Below, in pieces: positions 17,511 to 25,142 of a stretch of 64,000 nucleotides of DNA (positions are counted from its first letter, which is position 1; each line of letters opens with the position of its first letter). Source of the DNA: Bacteroidia bacterium (GTDB lineage: Bacteria > Bacteroidota > Bacteroidia > 2-12-FULL-35-15); contig JAURXZ010000035.1 of assembly GCA_030654175.1 (NCBI GenBank), positions 310,001-374,000 on the forward strand, written 5' to 3'. Position numbers and translations under genes: made by a program. Under the pieces are notes generated by a model that worked only from the letters and a program-made list of their open reading frames with translations, made no database searches and was not told the DNA's origin.

Positions 17511-17807
17511 ATGATGAACATTACTTATACCAATGGGCCTCTACCAGTTGAAAAAGAGAATATTCGTTCTCTAAGATTTCCGGCCAATGAAGTTTTAACA
17601 TCAACTGATGAAATCAAGATCAGATACTCCAATCTGGAAAGAGCTCTAAAACTCGGCAATCTTGAGCACAACAAAATAAAGATCGTGTTTGAAGACGAAC
17701 ATGGTATAAAACAAGTAGAAACTACTGTTTGGGGGGTAACCGACAAGAGGGTGATATTAAAGCAAGGGGTACTGATCCCTATTCACCGAATACATGAGAT
17801 AAGGTAA
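17511..17807 (+). CDS. small conserved-looking cytoplasmic protein next to phasin genes
   Basis: 98 residues, no signal peptide or membrane segment. The sequence is mostly beta with charged loops: ENIRSLRFPANEVLTSTDEI near 17-36, a helix RYSNLERALKLGNLEHNKI, then VWGVTDKRVILKQGVLIPIH near 73-92 ending in RIHEIR. I do not recognise a domain. It precedes the phasin-like genes by 250 bases on the same strand but probably has its own promoter, so membership in the PHA locus is uncertain. Two adjacent ATG codons start the frame; either may be used. Confidence 0.7.
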   Translation: MMNITYTNGPLPVEKENIRSLRFPANEVLTSTDEIKIRYSNLERALKLGNLEHNKIKIVFEDEHGIKQVETTVWGVTDKRVILKQGVLIPIHRIHEIR

Positions 17808-17950
17808 TTTTCTGCTATTTTATAATAAAATCCAATCTGAATTGCCTTTATGGTTATTTGCAGCTAAACCTATGGCTATAGCCGGCCAAGAAACGCCCTA
17901 GTTAGGAAATAATTTTTATTTTAAAGAGTAATTTAAAATTTAATCAGGAA

Positions 17951-17995
17951 AGTTATCAACATTACTTGTTAGTAACAAGTATTTTTATACCTTTG
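17951..17995 (+). promoter_or_regulatory. promoter with palindromic operator upstream of the first phasin-like gene
   Basis: TACCTTTG at 17988-17995 is a strong Bacteroidota -7 box, with TTG at 17966-17968 exactly 19 bases upstream as the -33 element. A perfect palindrome, ACTTGTTA-G-TAACAAGT at 17964-17980, overlaps the -33 box. It is preceded by AGTTATCAACAT at 17951-17962. The same block recurs before the gene at 18936. Confidence 0.7.
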
Positions 17996-18056
17996 CCGAC
18001 AAATATCGATTATTAATCATAATATATATAGGTTTAATCTAACTAAAACAAAAAAA

Positions 18057-18647
18057 ATGAATAGCACATTAAACGAAAAATCAGAAAAAATCAAAAACAG
18101 CATTAAAGGTACTGCTGAGAAATCAAAAGAAACAATCAGAGAGATCATTGACTCGAACACAAAATATATTGGAGAGGCTTTGACTTCTAACAAAAAAATT
18201 GTTGATTCCATTAAAGAAAAATTGAATCAGCAAGAAATGGAAGATTCCGTTACAGATACATTAAAAACCACTTTCGGGAAATCAGTTGAGCTTGCAGAAG
18301 ACGCACTTGACAGCATTATCAACTCTTACACCAGACAAATGGAAATGAATGTTGATTTCAACACCAAGCTGGTTGACGCCCTTAAAGAATCAAACACGGC
18401 TCACCCTGAAAAAGTGTTGGAATTAATTCACGAAAATTTTGAGGCTTCACACCAGTTGACCATCAGAAATACAAAAGAGATCCTTGACTTCTATAATAAG
18501 CATACCAACCTGGCTGTGAATTTCAATCAGAAATTTGGAGAAAGCATAAATGCTCAAATAGAATCTCTTTTTAATCTTCAGAACAAAGGCTTGAATAAAT
18601 TCACAAACTGGGCTTCTGAATGGTGGAAACAGGAAAGTAAAAAATAA
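18057..18647 (+). CDS. phasin-like PHA granule protein, copy 1
   Basis: 196 residues, almost entirely helical and amphipathic, with no signal or membrane segment. It is rich in Lys, Glu, Ser and Asn, for example SIKGTAEKSKETIREII near 15-31, VELAEDALDSIINSYTRQME near 77-96, and the aromatic C-terminus NWASEWWKQESKK. Length and composition fit phasins, which coat polyhydroxyalkanoate granules. The gene at 19804 encodes a copy that differs at about 17 of 195 positions. The PhaC and PhaB genes downstream make the granule role likely, but no phasin domain can be proven by eye. Confidence 0.75.
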   Translation: MNSTLNEKSEKIKNSIKGTAEKSKETIREIIDSNTKYIGEALTSNKKIVDSIKEKLNQQEMEDSVTDTLKTTFGKSVELAEDALDSIINSYTRQMEMNVDFNTKLVDALKESNTAHPEKVLELIHENFEASHQLTIRNTKEILDFYNKHTNLAVNFNQKFGESINAQIESLFNLQNKGLNKFTNWASEWWKQESKK

Positions 18648-18859
18648 GAAATGTAAGGCTTAATTTGCATATTTAAATCCAAATTATTGAAGGATGAGAA
18701 TTAAATACGCCTTCTAAACATTACATTATCAACCAATTAAAACCAAAAGCTGAATTAAAACGAATATATAGTTTTATATTTTTATTCGAATTATTTCAGC
18801 TTTTTTGTGTTTTAATAAAGAGGGGCCTAGTTAATAAAAATTTTTGTAAATATTTAAAA

Positions 18860-18903
18860 AGTTATAAACATCGTCTGTTAGTAAGATATTTCTCTTAACT
18901 TTG
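18860..18903 (+). promoter_or_regulatory. promoter of the second phasin-like gene, sharing a block with the first
   Basis: TAACTTTG at 18896-18903 is the -7 box. AGTTATAAACATCG and TGTTAGTAAG upstream (18860-18885) match the block at 17951-17976 almost base for base, but the palindrome is broken here (TAAGATATT instead of TAACAAGT). GCAGACAAATTA after the -7 box also matches the first promoter's GCCGACAAATAT. Confidence 0.65.
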
Positions 18904-18935
18904 CAGACAAATTAATCAAAAAAACCTAAAAAAAA

Positions 18936-19688
18936 ATGACAACAGAAAAATTCACTGATGCAACAGAAACATTCAAAAAGAATGTAAGCGATACAATGAA
19001 ATGGTTACAGGATACAACTGCAACGATCATTGAAACTCAAAACAAACAAATGAAAACTGCTAGTGATATTTATAATAAAACTATGAATACTGCATTTGCA
19101 GGAATCAACAAAGATAATTTCAGTAGTTCATTCGGAGTTTCAGAAAAAGTTGCTGAAATTTTACAAAAGAATATTGAAACAATTACAAGCATGTCGAAAG
19201 CTACAATGAAAACTGCAATGGATTTTGGTAAACAAGCCAGTTCAGAAACATTTTCAAAAGACTCAACAGCAAAAATAGTTGAATCATACAAAAAGCAAGT
19301 AGAAGAGATCACTGCTTACAATAAAAAATCTTTTGAGGCATTAACCAAGCAGTTTGATTCTACAAAAACTACTACTGCTGAATGGACTGAAAAATGGAAA
19401 AAAGAATTTGAAACTACAGTTGCAACTTCTAAAGAAAAGATGCAGTCAATTGTTGATACATACACTAAAGTTGCTACTCCTTCTGTTGAAACCAACAAAG
19501 AATTGTTCAACAAATTGAATGACCAGATGAACACTAATTTTAATGCTAATTTAAAATTTTGGTCAGATCTAACAAATTCTTACAATACAAAAGGTTTTGA
19601 AACAAAAAATGTTGTAGATTTTTTCAAAAACAACACGTTCACCGGAACTAACGGAACTAAAAAACAAACAACTACAGCAAATAATTAA
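18936..19688 (+). CDS. phasin-like PHA granule protein, Thr/Lys-rich
   Basis: 250 residues of helical, low-hydrophobicity sequence: KNVSDTMKWLQDTTATIIE near 15-33, KVAEILQKNIETITSMSKA near 70-88, YKKQVEEITAYNKKSFEALT near 115-134, and a repetitive Lys/Thr/Asn-rich tail TNGTKKQTTTANN. The KxxVEEITAYNKKSFEA block resembles the phasin domain seen in other PHA producers. It is not a close paralogue of its two neighbours. The upstream gap holds a promoter almost identical to that of the first phasin-like gene, so both probably respond to the same signal. Confidence 0.75.
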   Translation: MTTEKFTDATETFKKNVSDTMKWLQDTTATIIETQNKQMKTASDIYNKTMNTAFAGINKDNFSSSFGVSEKVAEILQKNIETITSMSKATMKTAMDFGKQASSETFSKDSTAKIVESYKKQVEEITAYNKKSFEALTKQFDSTKTTTAEWTEKWKKEFETTVATSKEKMQSIVDTYTKVATPSVETNKELFNKLNDQMNTNFNANLKFWSDLTNSYNTKGFETKNVVDFFKNNTFTGTNGTKKQTTTANN

Positions 19689-19696
19689 AAAACTCA

Positions 19697-19764
19697 TTTA
19701 AACAATTTTGCAATTTTTCAGTAGGCAATGGTTTACTAAATTGCCTACTGCAAAATTGTTTAAA
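19697..19764. repeat. long GCAATTTTGCA-family hairpin
   Basis: Arm TTTAAACAATTTTGCA (19697-19712) pairs with TGCAAAATTGTTTAAA (19749-19764), and inside it GTAGGCAA (19721-19728) pairs with TTGCCTAC (19741-19748) around a 12-base loop; 8 bases bulge on the left. This very stable structure sits between the second and third phasin-like genes and may terminate or attenuate transcription. Confidence 0.8.
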
Positions 19765-19803
19765 TTGCTTAATTAGGTAAATAACCCATAAAAAAAAGGT
19801 CAA

Positions 19804-20409
19804 ATGAACATCACATTAAACGAAAAAGCTGAAAAAATTAAAAGCAGTATTAAAGGAACTGCTGAAAAGTCAAAAGAAACAATAAGAGAGATCATTGTTT
19901 CAAACACAAAACACATTGGCGATGCTTTGGATTCTAATAAAAAAATAGTTGATTCGATCAAAGAAAAATTGAATCAGCAGGAAATCCAGGATTCTGTTAC
20001 TGACAATCTGAAAAGCACTTTTGGAAAATCAGTTGAATTAGCAGAAGATGCTCTTGATAGTATTATCAATTCATACACAAGACAAATGGAAATGAATGTT
20101 GATTTTAACACAAAATTAGTTGATGCTCTTAAAGAATCAAATAGCACTCAACCGGAAAAAGTGTTGGAATTAATTCACGAAAATTTTGAAGCATCACACC
20201 AGTTAACGATCAGAAATACAAAAGAAATCCTTGATTTCTATAATAAACATACAAACCTTGCTGTGAATTTCAACGAAAAATTCGGAGCAAGTATCAATGC
20301 TCAAATTGAATCACTTTTTAATTTACAGAGCAAAGGGTTGAATAAATTTACTAACTGGGCTTCTGAATGGTGGAAACAAGAAAGTAAAGATAAAAAAGAG
20401 ACTGTTTAA
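19804..20409 (+). CDS. phasin-like PHA granule protein, copy 2
   Basis: 201 residues, a close paralogue of the protein at 18057 (about 17 substitutions over the shared 195 residues, then a distinct DKKETV end). The central region, including YTRQMEMNVDFNTKLVDALK and the TIRNTKEILDFYNKHTNL segment, is identical. Codons differ at many synonymous sites, so the duplication is not recent and the protein is under strong constraint. No TAnnTTTG promoter is obvious just upstream; it may be read through from 18936, or depend on the hairpin region. Role inferred as granule coat protein. Confidence 0.75.
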   Translation: MNITLNEKAEKIKSSIKGTAEKSKETIREIIVSNTKHIGDALDSNKKIVDSIKEKLNQQEIQDSVTDNLKSTFGKSVELAEDALDSIINSYTRQMEMNVDFNTKLVDALKESNSTQPEKVLELIHENFEASHQLTIRNTKEILDFYNKHTNLAVNFNEKFGASINAQIESLFNLQSKGLNKFTNWASEWWKQESKDKKETV

Positions 20410-20428
20410 TATTAAACCGAAAAATTAG

Positions 20429-20480
20429 AGTTTCAGGTTTCAGGTTCTGTGTTAAACAAACTTGAAATTTGAAACTTTTT
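20429..20480 (+). terminator. terminator-like hairpin after phasin-like copy 2
   Basis: AGTTTCA (20429-20435) pairs with TGAAACT (20470-20476), with partial pairing of GGTTTCA words inside, followed by a T-run. It belongs to the AAAGTTTCA word family also seen at 24123. Confidence 0.6.
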
Positions 20481-20550
20481 TAAAATTTGAACTCATTTCT
20501 GATGTTTTAAAGTCATTTATAATAGTTACAACAACTAAAAATCCAAAATT

Positions 20551-21027
20551 ATGACTAGCACTTCCAAATCAAAAAGCAAGAACAGTATTTTATGGTTATT
20601 AAGCACAGCTACAGTGTGTTTATTAGCGGTATCAAACAGTGCTTATGCACAAAAAAAACCGGCACCTGACAAGCTTCTGGCCAACAAGATCTATACTATT
20701 GAACTTGCTGAGCAAGGTAAAAAAGCCGGAGATCCTGAGCCGGATGAGATATCCTTTAAATCTGATAAGTTTACATCAAAAGTAATGAAGCTCGATGAAA
20801 AATTCGCCCCTTCAGCGTATACTGCAGAACTTGATACTACTGACGCAGCTAACAAGGTTATTACTTTTGAAACTGAAAGTAAGAACCCGGATGAGGAACT
20901 TATAAAATGGACAGGCACTATTACCGGAGAAGAAATTGAAGGCACTGCTTATTGGACAAATAAAAAAGGTAAGTTGAAAAGAGAATATACTTTTACAGGC
21001 ACTTTGAAAGGTAAAAAGAAGAAATAA
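20551..21027 (+). CDS. secreted protein of unknown function in the PHA locus
   Basis: 158 residues. The N-terminus has Lys/Ser-rich residues 1-11, a hydrophobic core ILWLLSTATVCLLAV, and likely cleavage at NSAYAQ (about residue 35). The mature part is beta-rich and charged: KIYTIELAEQGKKAGDPEPD near 48-67, ISFKSDKFTSKVM near 68, and WTGTITGEEIEGTAYW near 122. It ends in a Lys-rich GTLKGKKKK tail. I do not recognise the family. It lies only 37 bases before the KAS III-like gene, so co-transcription is likely, but an exported protein in a PHA operon is unexplained. Confidence 0.75.
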   Translation: MTSTSKSKSKNSILWLLSTATVCLLAVSNSAYAQKKPAPDKLLANKIYTIELAEQGKKAGDPEPDEISFKSDKFTSKVMKLDEKFAPSAYTAELDTTDAANKVITFETESKNPDEELIKWTGTITGEEIEGTAYWTNKKGKLKREYTFTGTLKGKKKK

Positions 21028-21052
21028 AGAAACCCCAAGTGGGACTTCTTTT
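21027..21052 (+). terminator. weak hairpin between secreted gene and KAS III-like gene
   Basis: AAAGAA (21027-21032) and CCC pair with GGG and TTCTTT (21046-21051) across a short loop. The stem is weak and interrupted, so it may be attenuator-like or fortuitous. Confidence 0.3.
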
Positions 21053-21064
21053 ATCAAATATCAT

Positions 21065-22066
21065 ATGAGCGCAGCAAAAAAAAAGATCATTCGCAATGTA
21101 AAGATTTCAGGCACCGGCTCTTATGCGCCATCCGGAGTTTATACGAATGAATATCTTGAAACCATTGTAGATACCAAGGCTCCGTGGATTTACGAAAATC
21201 TGGGTATCAAACAAAGACATATTGTTGCAAAAGGAGAAACCACATCCGACCTTGGTGCAAAAGCAGCTCTTAAAGCAATTGCTGATGCTAAACTTACTCC
21301 TGAAGACATTGACCTAATCATTTTTGCCACCACCACGCCTGATATGAAGGCACCTTCCACCGCCTGTTTTGTTCAGGAAAAAATTGGTGCTTTTAATGCC
21401 GGAGCATTTGATGTGGTAGCTGTATGTACAGGCTTTTTATATGCGATCAGTTTGGCAACGGATTGTTTAAGCAATGGAAATTATAAACATATCCTTGTAA
21501 TAGGAGCCGATACATTTTCGACAATAACCGACTGGACACGCAGAGATGCTGTATTTTTTGGTGATGGTGCAGGAGCTGTTGTTCTTTCTAGGATAGAAGA
21601 TGAATCGGGTTTTGTTATTTCAAAAGTAGGTGCTGACGGACGTGGAAAAATGATATGGCACATCCCTGCAGGTGGATCGCAACACCCCATAGATGAGAAC
21701 ACTGCAAAAGACCGTTTGCAATACTGGCAAATGGACGGAAAAGGAATATACAATACAGCGATACGCGTATTACCCCAGGTAATTTCTGAAGTATTAAGCG
21801 ATTCGGGATTAAAAATGGAGGATATCAAATACATGGTACCTCATCAGCCAAGTCTTAAAATTCTTAAGAAAACAGCCGAACTAATAAATTTTGATTTTGA
21901 TAAAGTATTGACCAATATGGATCAATACGGAAATACTTCTGCGGCATCTATTCCAATTTTATTGGATGAGACCAATAAAGCAGGTAAGTTAACACGTGGC
22001 GACAACTTATTATTTGCTGCTGTTGGCTCCGGAATGGCTTGGGGAGCAATGATATTAAAGTGGTAG
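21065..22066 (+). CDS. 3-oxoacyl-ACP synthase III (FabH/KAS III-like), PHA-locus member
   Basis: 333 residues with the thiolase-fold KAS III architecture. The catalytic triad is complete: Cys121 in VVAVCTGFLYA, His260 in VPHQPS, and Asn290 in YGNTSAAS, equivalent to the Cys-His-Asn of FabH. The glycine-rich ends GDGAGAVVLS and AVGSGMAWGAMILKW are present. FabH condenses acyl-CoA with malonyl-ACP. NphT7-type relatives instead make acetoacetyl-CoA from acetyl-CoA and malonyl-CoA. It sits directly before phaC in a locus with no thiolase gene, so an acetoacetyl-CoA or 3-ketoacyl-CoA supply role is attractive but unproven; housekeeping FabH is the alternative. Confidence 0.9.
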   Translation: MSAAKKKIIRNVKISGTGSYAPSGVYTNEYLETIVDTKAPWIYENLGIKQRHIVAKGETTSDLGAKAALKAIADAKLTPEDIDLIIFATTTPDMKAPSTACFVQEKIGAFNAGAFDVVAVCTGFLYAISLATDCLSNGNYKHILVIGADTFSTITDWTRRDAVFFGDGAGAVVLSRIEDESGFVISKVGADGRGKMIWHIPAGGSQHPIDENTAKDRLQYWQMDGKGIYNTAIRVLPQVISEVLSDSGLKMEDIKYMVPHQPSLKILKKTAELINFDFDKVLTNMDQYGNTSAASIPILLDETNKAGKLTRGDNLLFAAVGSGMAWGAMILKW

Positions 22067-22071
22067 TTAAT

Positions 22072-22127
22072 TGATGGTTGTTGGTTGATAGTTGTTGGTT
22101 GATAATTGTTGATTATCCATTATCAAA
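22072..22127. repeat. TTGGTTGATAGTTG tandem word repeat
   Basis: Three imperfect units of TTGATnGTTGTTGG-type sequence follow the KAS III-like stop codon, then TTGATTATCCATTATC. It is the complement of the CAACTAACAACC words at 33450-33500. No coding potential. Confidence 0.55.
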
Positions 22128-22199
22128 AAATATCCGGGATTAATAAATAGTAACAATTAAAATAATATAAAAAGAGAACATTCAGAAATTCCTACAAAA

Positions 22200-24077
22200 A
22201 TGAAGAGCAAGCCGAAAAGTCCGAAGTCTGAAATGAAAACAGAAAAAACTAAAAAAACGGAAAATACTACAAATACAGAAAATACTAAAAAAACAGAAAT
22301 GGAAGAATTAACAGAAAGTATCACAAAAGCGAGTCAAAAAATTATTCAAAATTATTTTGATAATAAGTCAGGCGGTAACCATGATAACAGGGATATTGCA
22401 CATACTTTTGGTGAGTTGGGGACTAAATTAATGAACGAGCCAAAGGAAATGGAAAAAGTGCAGGAATTATACAAAGGATTTTTTAACAGTCAGCAGGAAT
22501 TATGGAAACGAATTACTGAACGCCAAACTAAACCAGAAGATTATAGTCCGGTTATTCAACCAGCCGAAGGTGATAAACGTTTCAAAGCGCCTGAATGGGA
22601 TGAAGCACCTTATTATTTTGATTTTGTTAAACAAAATTACTTATTGGTTTCTCAATTAATGAAACAGATCATTGCTACTTCTGAGATAGATGAAAAAGTT
22701 AAAAAGAAATTGAACTTTTATTCTCAACAATATGTTGATATGCTTTCACCATCTAATTTTATTGCAACAAACCCTGAAGCAATAAAATTAGCACAAGAAA
22801 CAAATGGTCAGAGTTTAATTGATGGATTCAAAAATCTATTGACCGACATCGAAAAAGGTGGTATCACTCAAACTGATATGTCGGCATTTGAAGCTGGCAG
22901 AAATATAGCAACCACGCCTGGTGCAGTTGTTTTTGAAAATGAATTGATGCAACTTATTCAATACTCTCCTTCTACAAAAAATGTATTCGAAACACCGGTA
23001 GTAATTATACCGCCCTGGATCAACAAATATTATATTCTTGACTTGCGTCCTGAAAATTCTTTCGCAAAATTTGTGGTAGATCAAGGATTTACAACTTTTA
23101 TCATTTCATGGAAAAATCCAAGTGCAGATTTACGTCACATCACTTTTGATGATTATGTGGAGATGGCTGCATTAAAGGCTTTTGAAGTTGCAAAAACGAT
23201 CACGAAATCTAAAAAAGTAAATACCATTGGATATTGTTTAGGTGGAACGTTACTTAGCACTTCTCTTGCTATCCTTGCTGCCCGCGAAAAAACAGAAGAA
23301 AACCCTGTTAACACTGCAACTTTCCTTGCCACGATGATCGACTTTTCAGATGTTGGACCAATGGGTGATGTGATTGACAATGCTTTATTGAAAAAACTGG
23401 AGCGTGGCGAATTGCTTGAAAAAGGTGTTATGAGTGGTCATGATATGGAAAAGGCTTTCAATCTGATCAGAGCAAATGACCTGGTATGGAGCTTTGTAAT
23501 AAATAATTATTTAAAAGGCAAAACACCAACTCCTTTTGATGTTCTTTATTGGACAAATGATAATACAAATTTACCTGCAAAAATGTATCTGTATTATTTG
23601 AGATACATGGTTTTGGAAAATAAGTTAAGCAGAAAAAATGCTTTACGTATTTGCAATACTCCTATTGATATTGGTAAGATAGACATTCCTGTTTATGTGA
23701 TCGGACTTCAGGAAGATCATATAGCACCACCTCAAACAGCTTTTACAACAACAGAGCTTGTTAGTGGACCGGTTGAATTTATTCTTGGCGGATCAGGTCA
23801 CGTAATGGGTGTTGCTAATCCTCCATCAAAAAAGAAATACGGTTATTATCTAGATGGAAAACTGGAAAATGGATTTGCTGCATGGAAAGATTCAGCTAAA
23901 TTTCATGAAGGTAGCTGGTGGACAGCATGGACAGAGCGTCTTGCAAAAAAATCAGGGAAACAAATTGTAGCTGCGAAAACATTGGGTAATGCTAAATTCA
24001 AAGTTATAGAAGCTGCTCCTGGCAGATATGTGAAAGAAAAATGTGCTCCTCATCATTCAGAAAATGGTAAGCACTAA
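22200..24077 (+). CDS. phaC: class I poly(3-hydroxyalkanoate) synthase
   Basis: 625 residues. PhaC polymerises (R)-3-hydroxyacyl-CoA into PHA at the granule surface. The catalytic triad is visible: Cys346 in the lipase-like box GYCLGG, Asp506 in GLQEDHIAPP and His534 in GGSGHVMG. The Cys-Asp and Asp-His spacings of 160 and 28 residues match the class I enzyme of Cupriavidus (161 and 28). The N-terminal catalytic-domain blocks FETPVVIIPPWINKYYILDL and FTTFIISWKNPSADLRH are typical. An unusual Lys/Thr/Glu/Asn-rich tail covers about residues 1-35. No PhaE partner is needed for class I. Start ATG at 22200 is 133 bases after the preceding gene. Confidence 0.97.
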   Translation: MKSKPKSPKSEMKTEKTKKTENTTNTENTKKTEMEELTESITKASQKIIQNYFDNKSGGNHDNRDIAHTFGELGTKLMNEPKEMEKVQELYKGFFNSQQELWKRITERQTKPEDYSPVIQPAEGDKRFKAPEWDEAPYYFDFVKQNYLLVSQLMKQIIATSEIDEKVKKKLNFYSQQYVDMLSPSNFIATNPEAIKLAQETNGQSLIDGFKNLLTDIEKGGITQTDMSAFEAGRNIATTPGAVVFENELMQLIQYSPSTKNVFETPVVIIPPWINKYYILDLRPENSFAKFVVDQGFTTFIISWKNPSADLRHITFDDYVEMAALKAFEVAKTITKSKKVNTIGYCLGGTLLSTSLAILAAREKTEENPVNTATFLATMIDFSDVGPMGDVIDNALLKKLERGELLEKGVMSGHDMEKAFNLIRANDLVWSFVINNYLKGKTPTPFDVLYWTNDNTNLPAKMYLYYLRYMVLENKLSRKNALRICNTPIDIGKIDIPVYVIGLQEDHIAPPQTAFTTTELVSGPVEFILGGSGHVMGVANPPSKKKYGYYLDGKLENGFAAWKDSAKFHEGSWWTAWTERLAKKSGKQIVAAKTLGNAKFKVIEAAPGRYVKEKCAPHHSENGKH

Positions 24078-24122
24078 TTGAACTAAAATCAGATCACAAT
24101 ATTAATTTTGATCGTTAAAATT

Positions 24123-24174
24123 AAAGTTTCAGGTTTAAAGTTTCTTACCAAACTTAAAATCTGAAACTTTTTTT
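24123..24174 (+). terminator. nested hairpin terminator after phaC
   Basis: AAAGTTTCAG (24123-24132) pairs perfectly with CTGAAACTTT (24161-24170); AAGTTT/AAACTT words inside give a second stem. The right arm runs into seven T residues, a classic intrinsic terminator 45 bases after the phaC stop. Confidence 0.8.
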
Positions 24175-24223
24175 ATGCGGTATACACCATAACAAGTACG
24201 ATAATTATAGCTAACTTTACAAT

Positions 24224-24598
24224 GTGAAAAAGTTTGCTTGCATATTTATTCTATTATTATCCTTTGGGTTGAAATCTACCCATGCTGAATCTGTACAGAT
24301 TTTTACAGCAAAATATACCTCTGAATTTAGTAACTCTGAAAAAAAAAGTATTCAGAACGCTTCCGCCTTTTCTTTTACCATAATTGATTCGAGAGAGTCG
24401 GACGAAAATCCTTATTCAAAAAAAAGAAAGAGAGCAAAAAAAGGTCTCTCTCCAATATTTTTTTGTCTTACCAGTCAATTCCATTTTGATATTATTGCTT
24501 TCGAAATTGAATTAGTTTACCTTCCTCAAGCTTTTTATTTCTCACAACGGCATTACGCCTGCGGTGAACGCGGTCCGCCCTCAACTTCACTTTCTTAA
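24224..24598 (+). CDS. small secreted protein of unknown function
   Basis: 124 residues starting at GTG 24224; this gives a textbook signal peptide (KKFACIFILLLSFGL, cleavage near THAES). An ATG one base earlier is out of frame. A TAACTTTA box just upstream may be its promoter. The mature part includes KYTSEFSNSEKKSIQNASAF and a basic KKRKRAKKG stretch, then a hydrophobic beta-like end. I do not recognise the family. It lies between phaC and phaB on the same strand but after the phaC terminator, so it is probably an independent gene. Confidence 0.5.
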   Translation: MKKFACIFILLLSFGLKSTHAESVQIFTAKYTSEFSNSEKKSIQNASAFSFTIIDSRESDENPYSKKRKRAKKGLSPIFFCLTSQFHFDIIAFEIELVYLPQAFYFSQRHYACGERGPPSTSLS

Positions 24599-24668
24599 AA
24601 ACCCCACCATTTTATTTATTCATTTAGAACATAGCGCTATGCGTTGGGTTCTGCTTACAATTTTAATC

Positions 24669-24815
24669 ATGAAAAGCTGGAAAGTTGTCATAAACTATTT
24701 CGGAGATACACTCGAAGTAATAATCGAAGCAAAATCTTATGCTGAGGCCTGTCTCTCAGCAGAGCGGATTTATTCCGGTTGCACTATTAACGAAATTTCC
24801 GAGATCAAATATTAA
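24669..24815 (+). CDS. very small protein, unknown function
   Basis: 48 residues from the ATG at 24669: MKSWKVVINYFGDTLEVIIE, then AKSYAEACLSAERIYSG and CTINEISEIKY. The predicted pattern is beta-beta-alpha-beta, and it looks like a compact folded domain of the kind seen in conserved small Bacteroidota proteins. A longer frame from GTG 24564 would overlap the preceding gene and add non-homogeneous sequence, so the short start is preferred. Function unknown. Confidence 0.5.
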   Translation: MKSWKVVINYFGDTLEVIIEAKSYAEACLSAERIYSGCTINEISEIKY

Positions 24816-25142
24816 AAAAAGTATCCAAATTTTTTACCGGGAGCACCAACATCAACCTTGTGGATAGGTTGCAAACTCTGCGTATAACAATTTGAAAAAT
24901 AATGCTTCAAGTGAAAAAACCGGACGTTAATTTCAATTGTCAAATAAAAATGGACAATAAAGGAAGGTGCGTAAACCATTGCTACTAGACAATTTCACTG
25001 TTATATGCAATTAAAAAACACACTATCAGGAACATTAAAGACCTAATGGGGAATATTTTTTTATTATTCATATTTCGCAATTCGTATATTTGTTACCGAT
25101 TTAGAATTTAGAATTTAATTATTAGAATTTCCAATACTTCTT
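24816..25142. other. 327-base intergenic region before phaB
   Basis: No gene is visible. A small hairpin (CAACCT at 24853-24858 with AGGTTG at 24866-24871) lies near the left end. A probable phaB promoter box lies at 25085-25092. The rest is AT-rich with no clear repeats. Confidence 0.5.
25085..25092 (+). promoter_or_regulatory. probable -7 element for phaB
   Basis: TATATTTG matches TAnnTTTG, 51 bases before the phaB ATG. No clear TTG is present at the -33 position, and the shared phasin promoter block is not found here. Confidence 0.45.
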
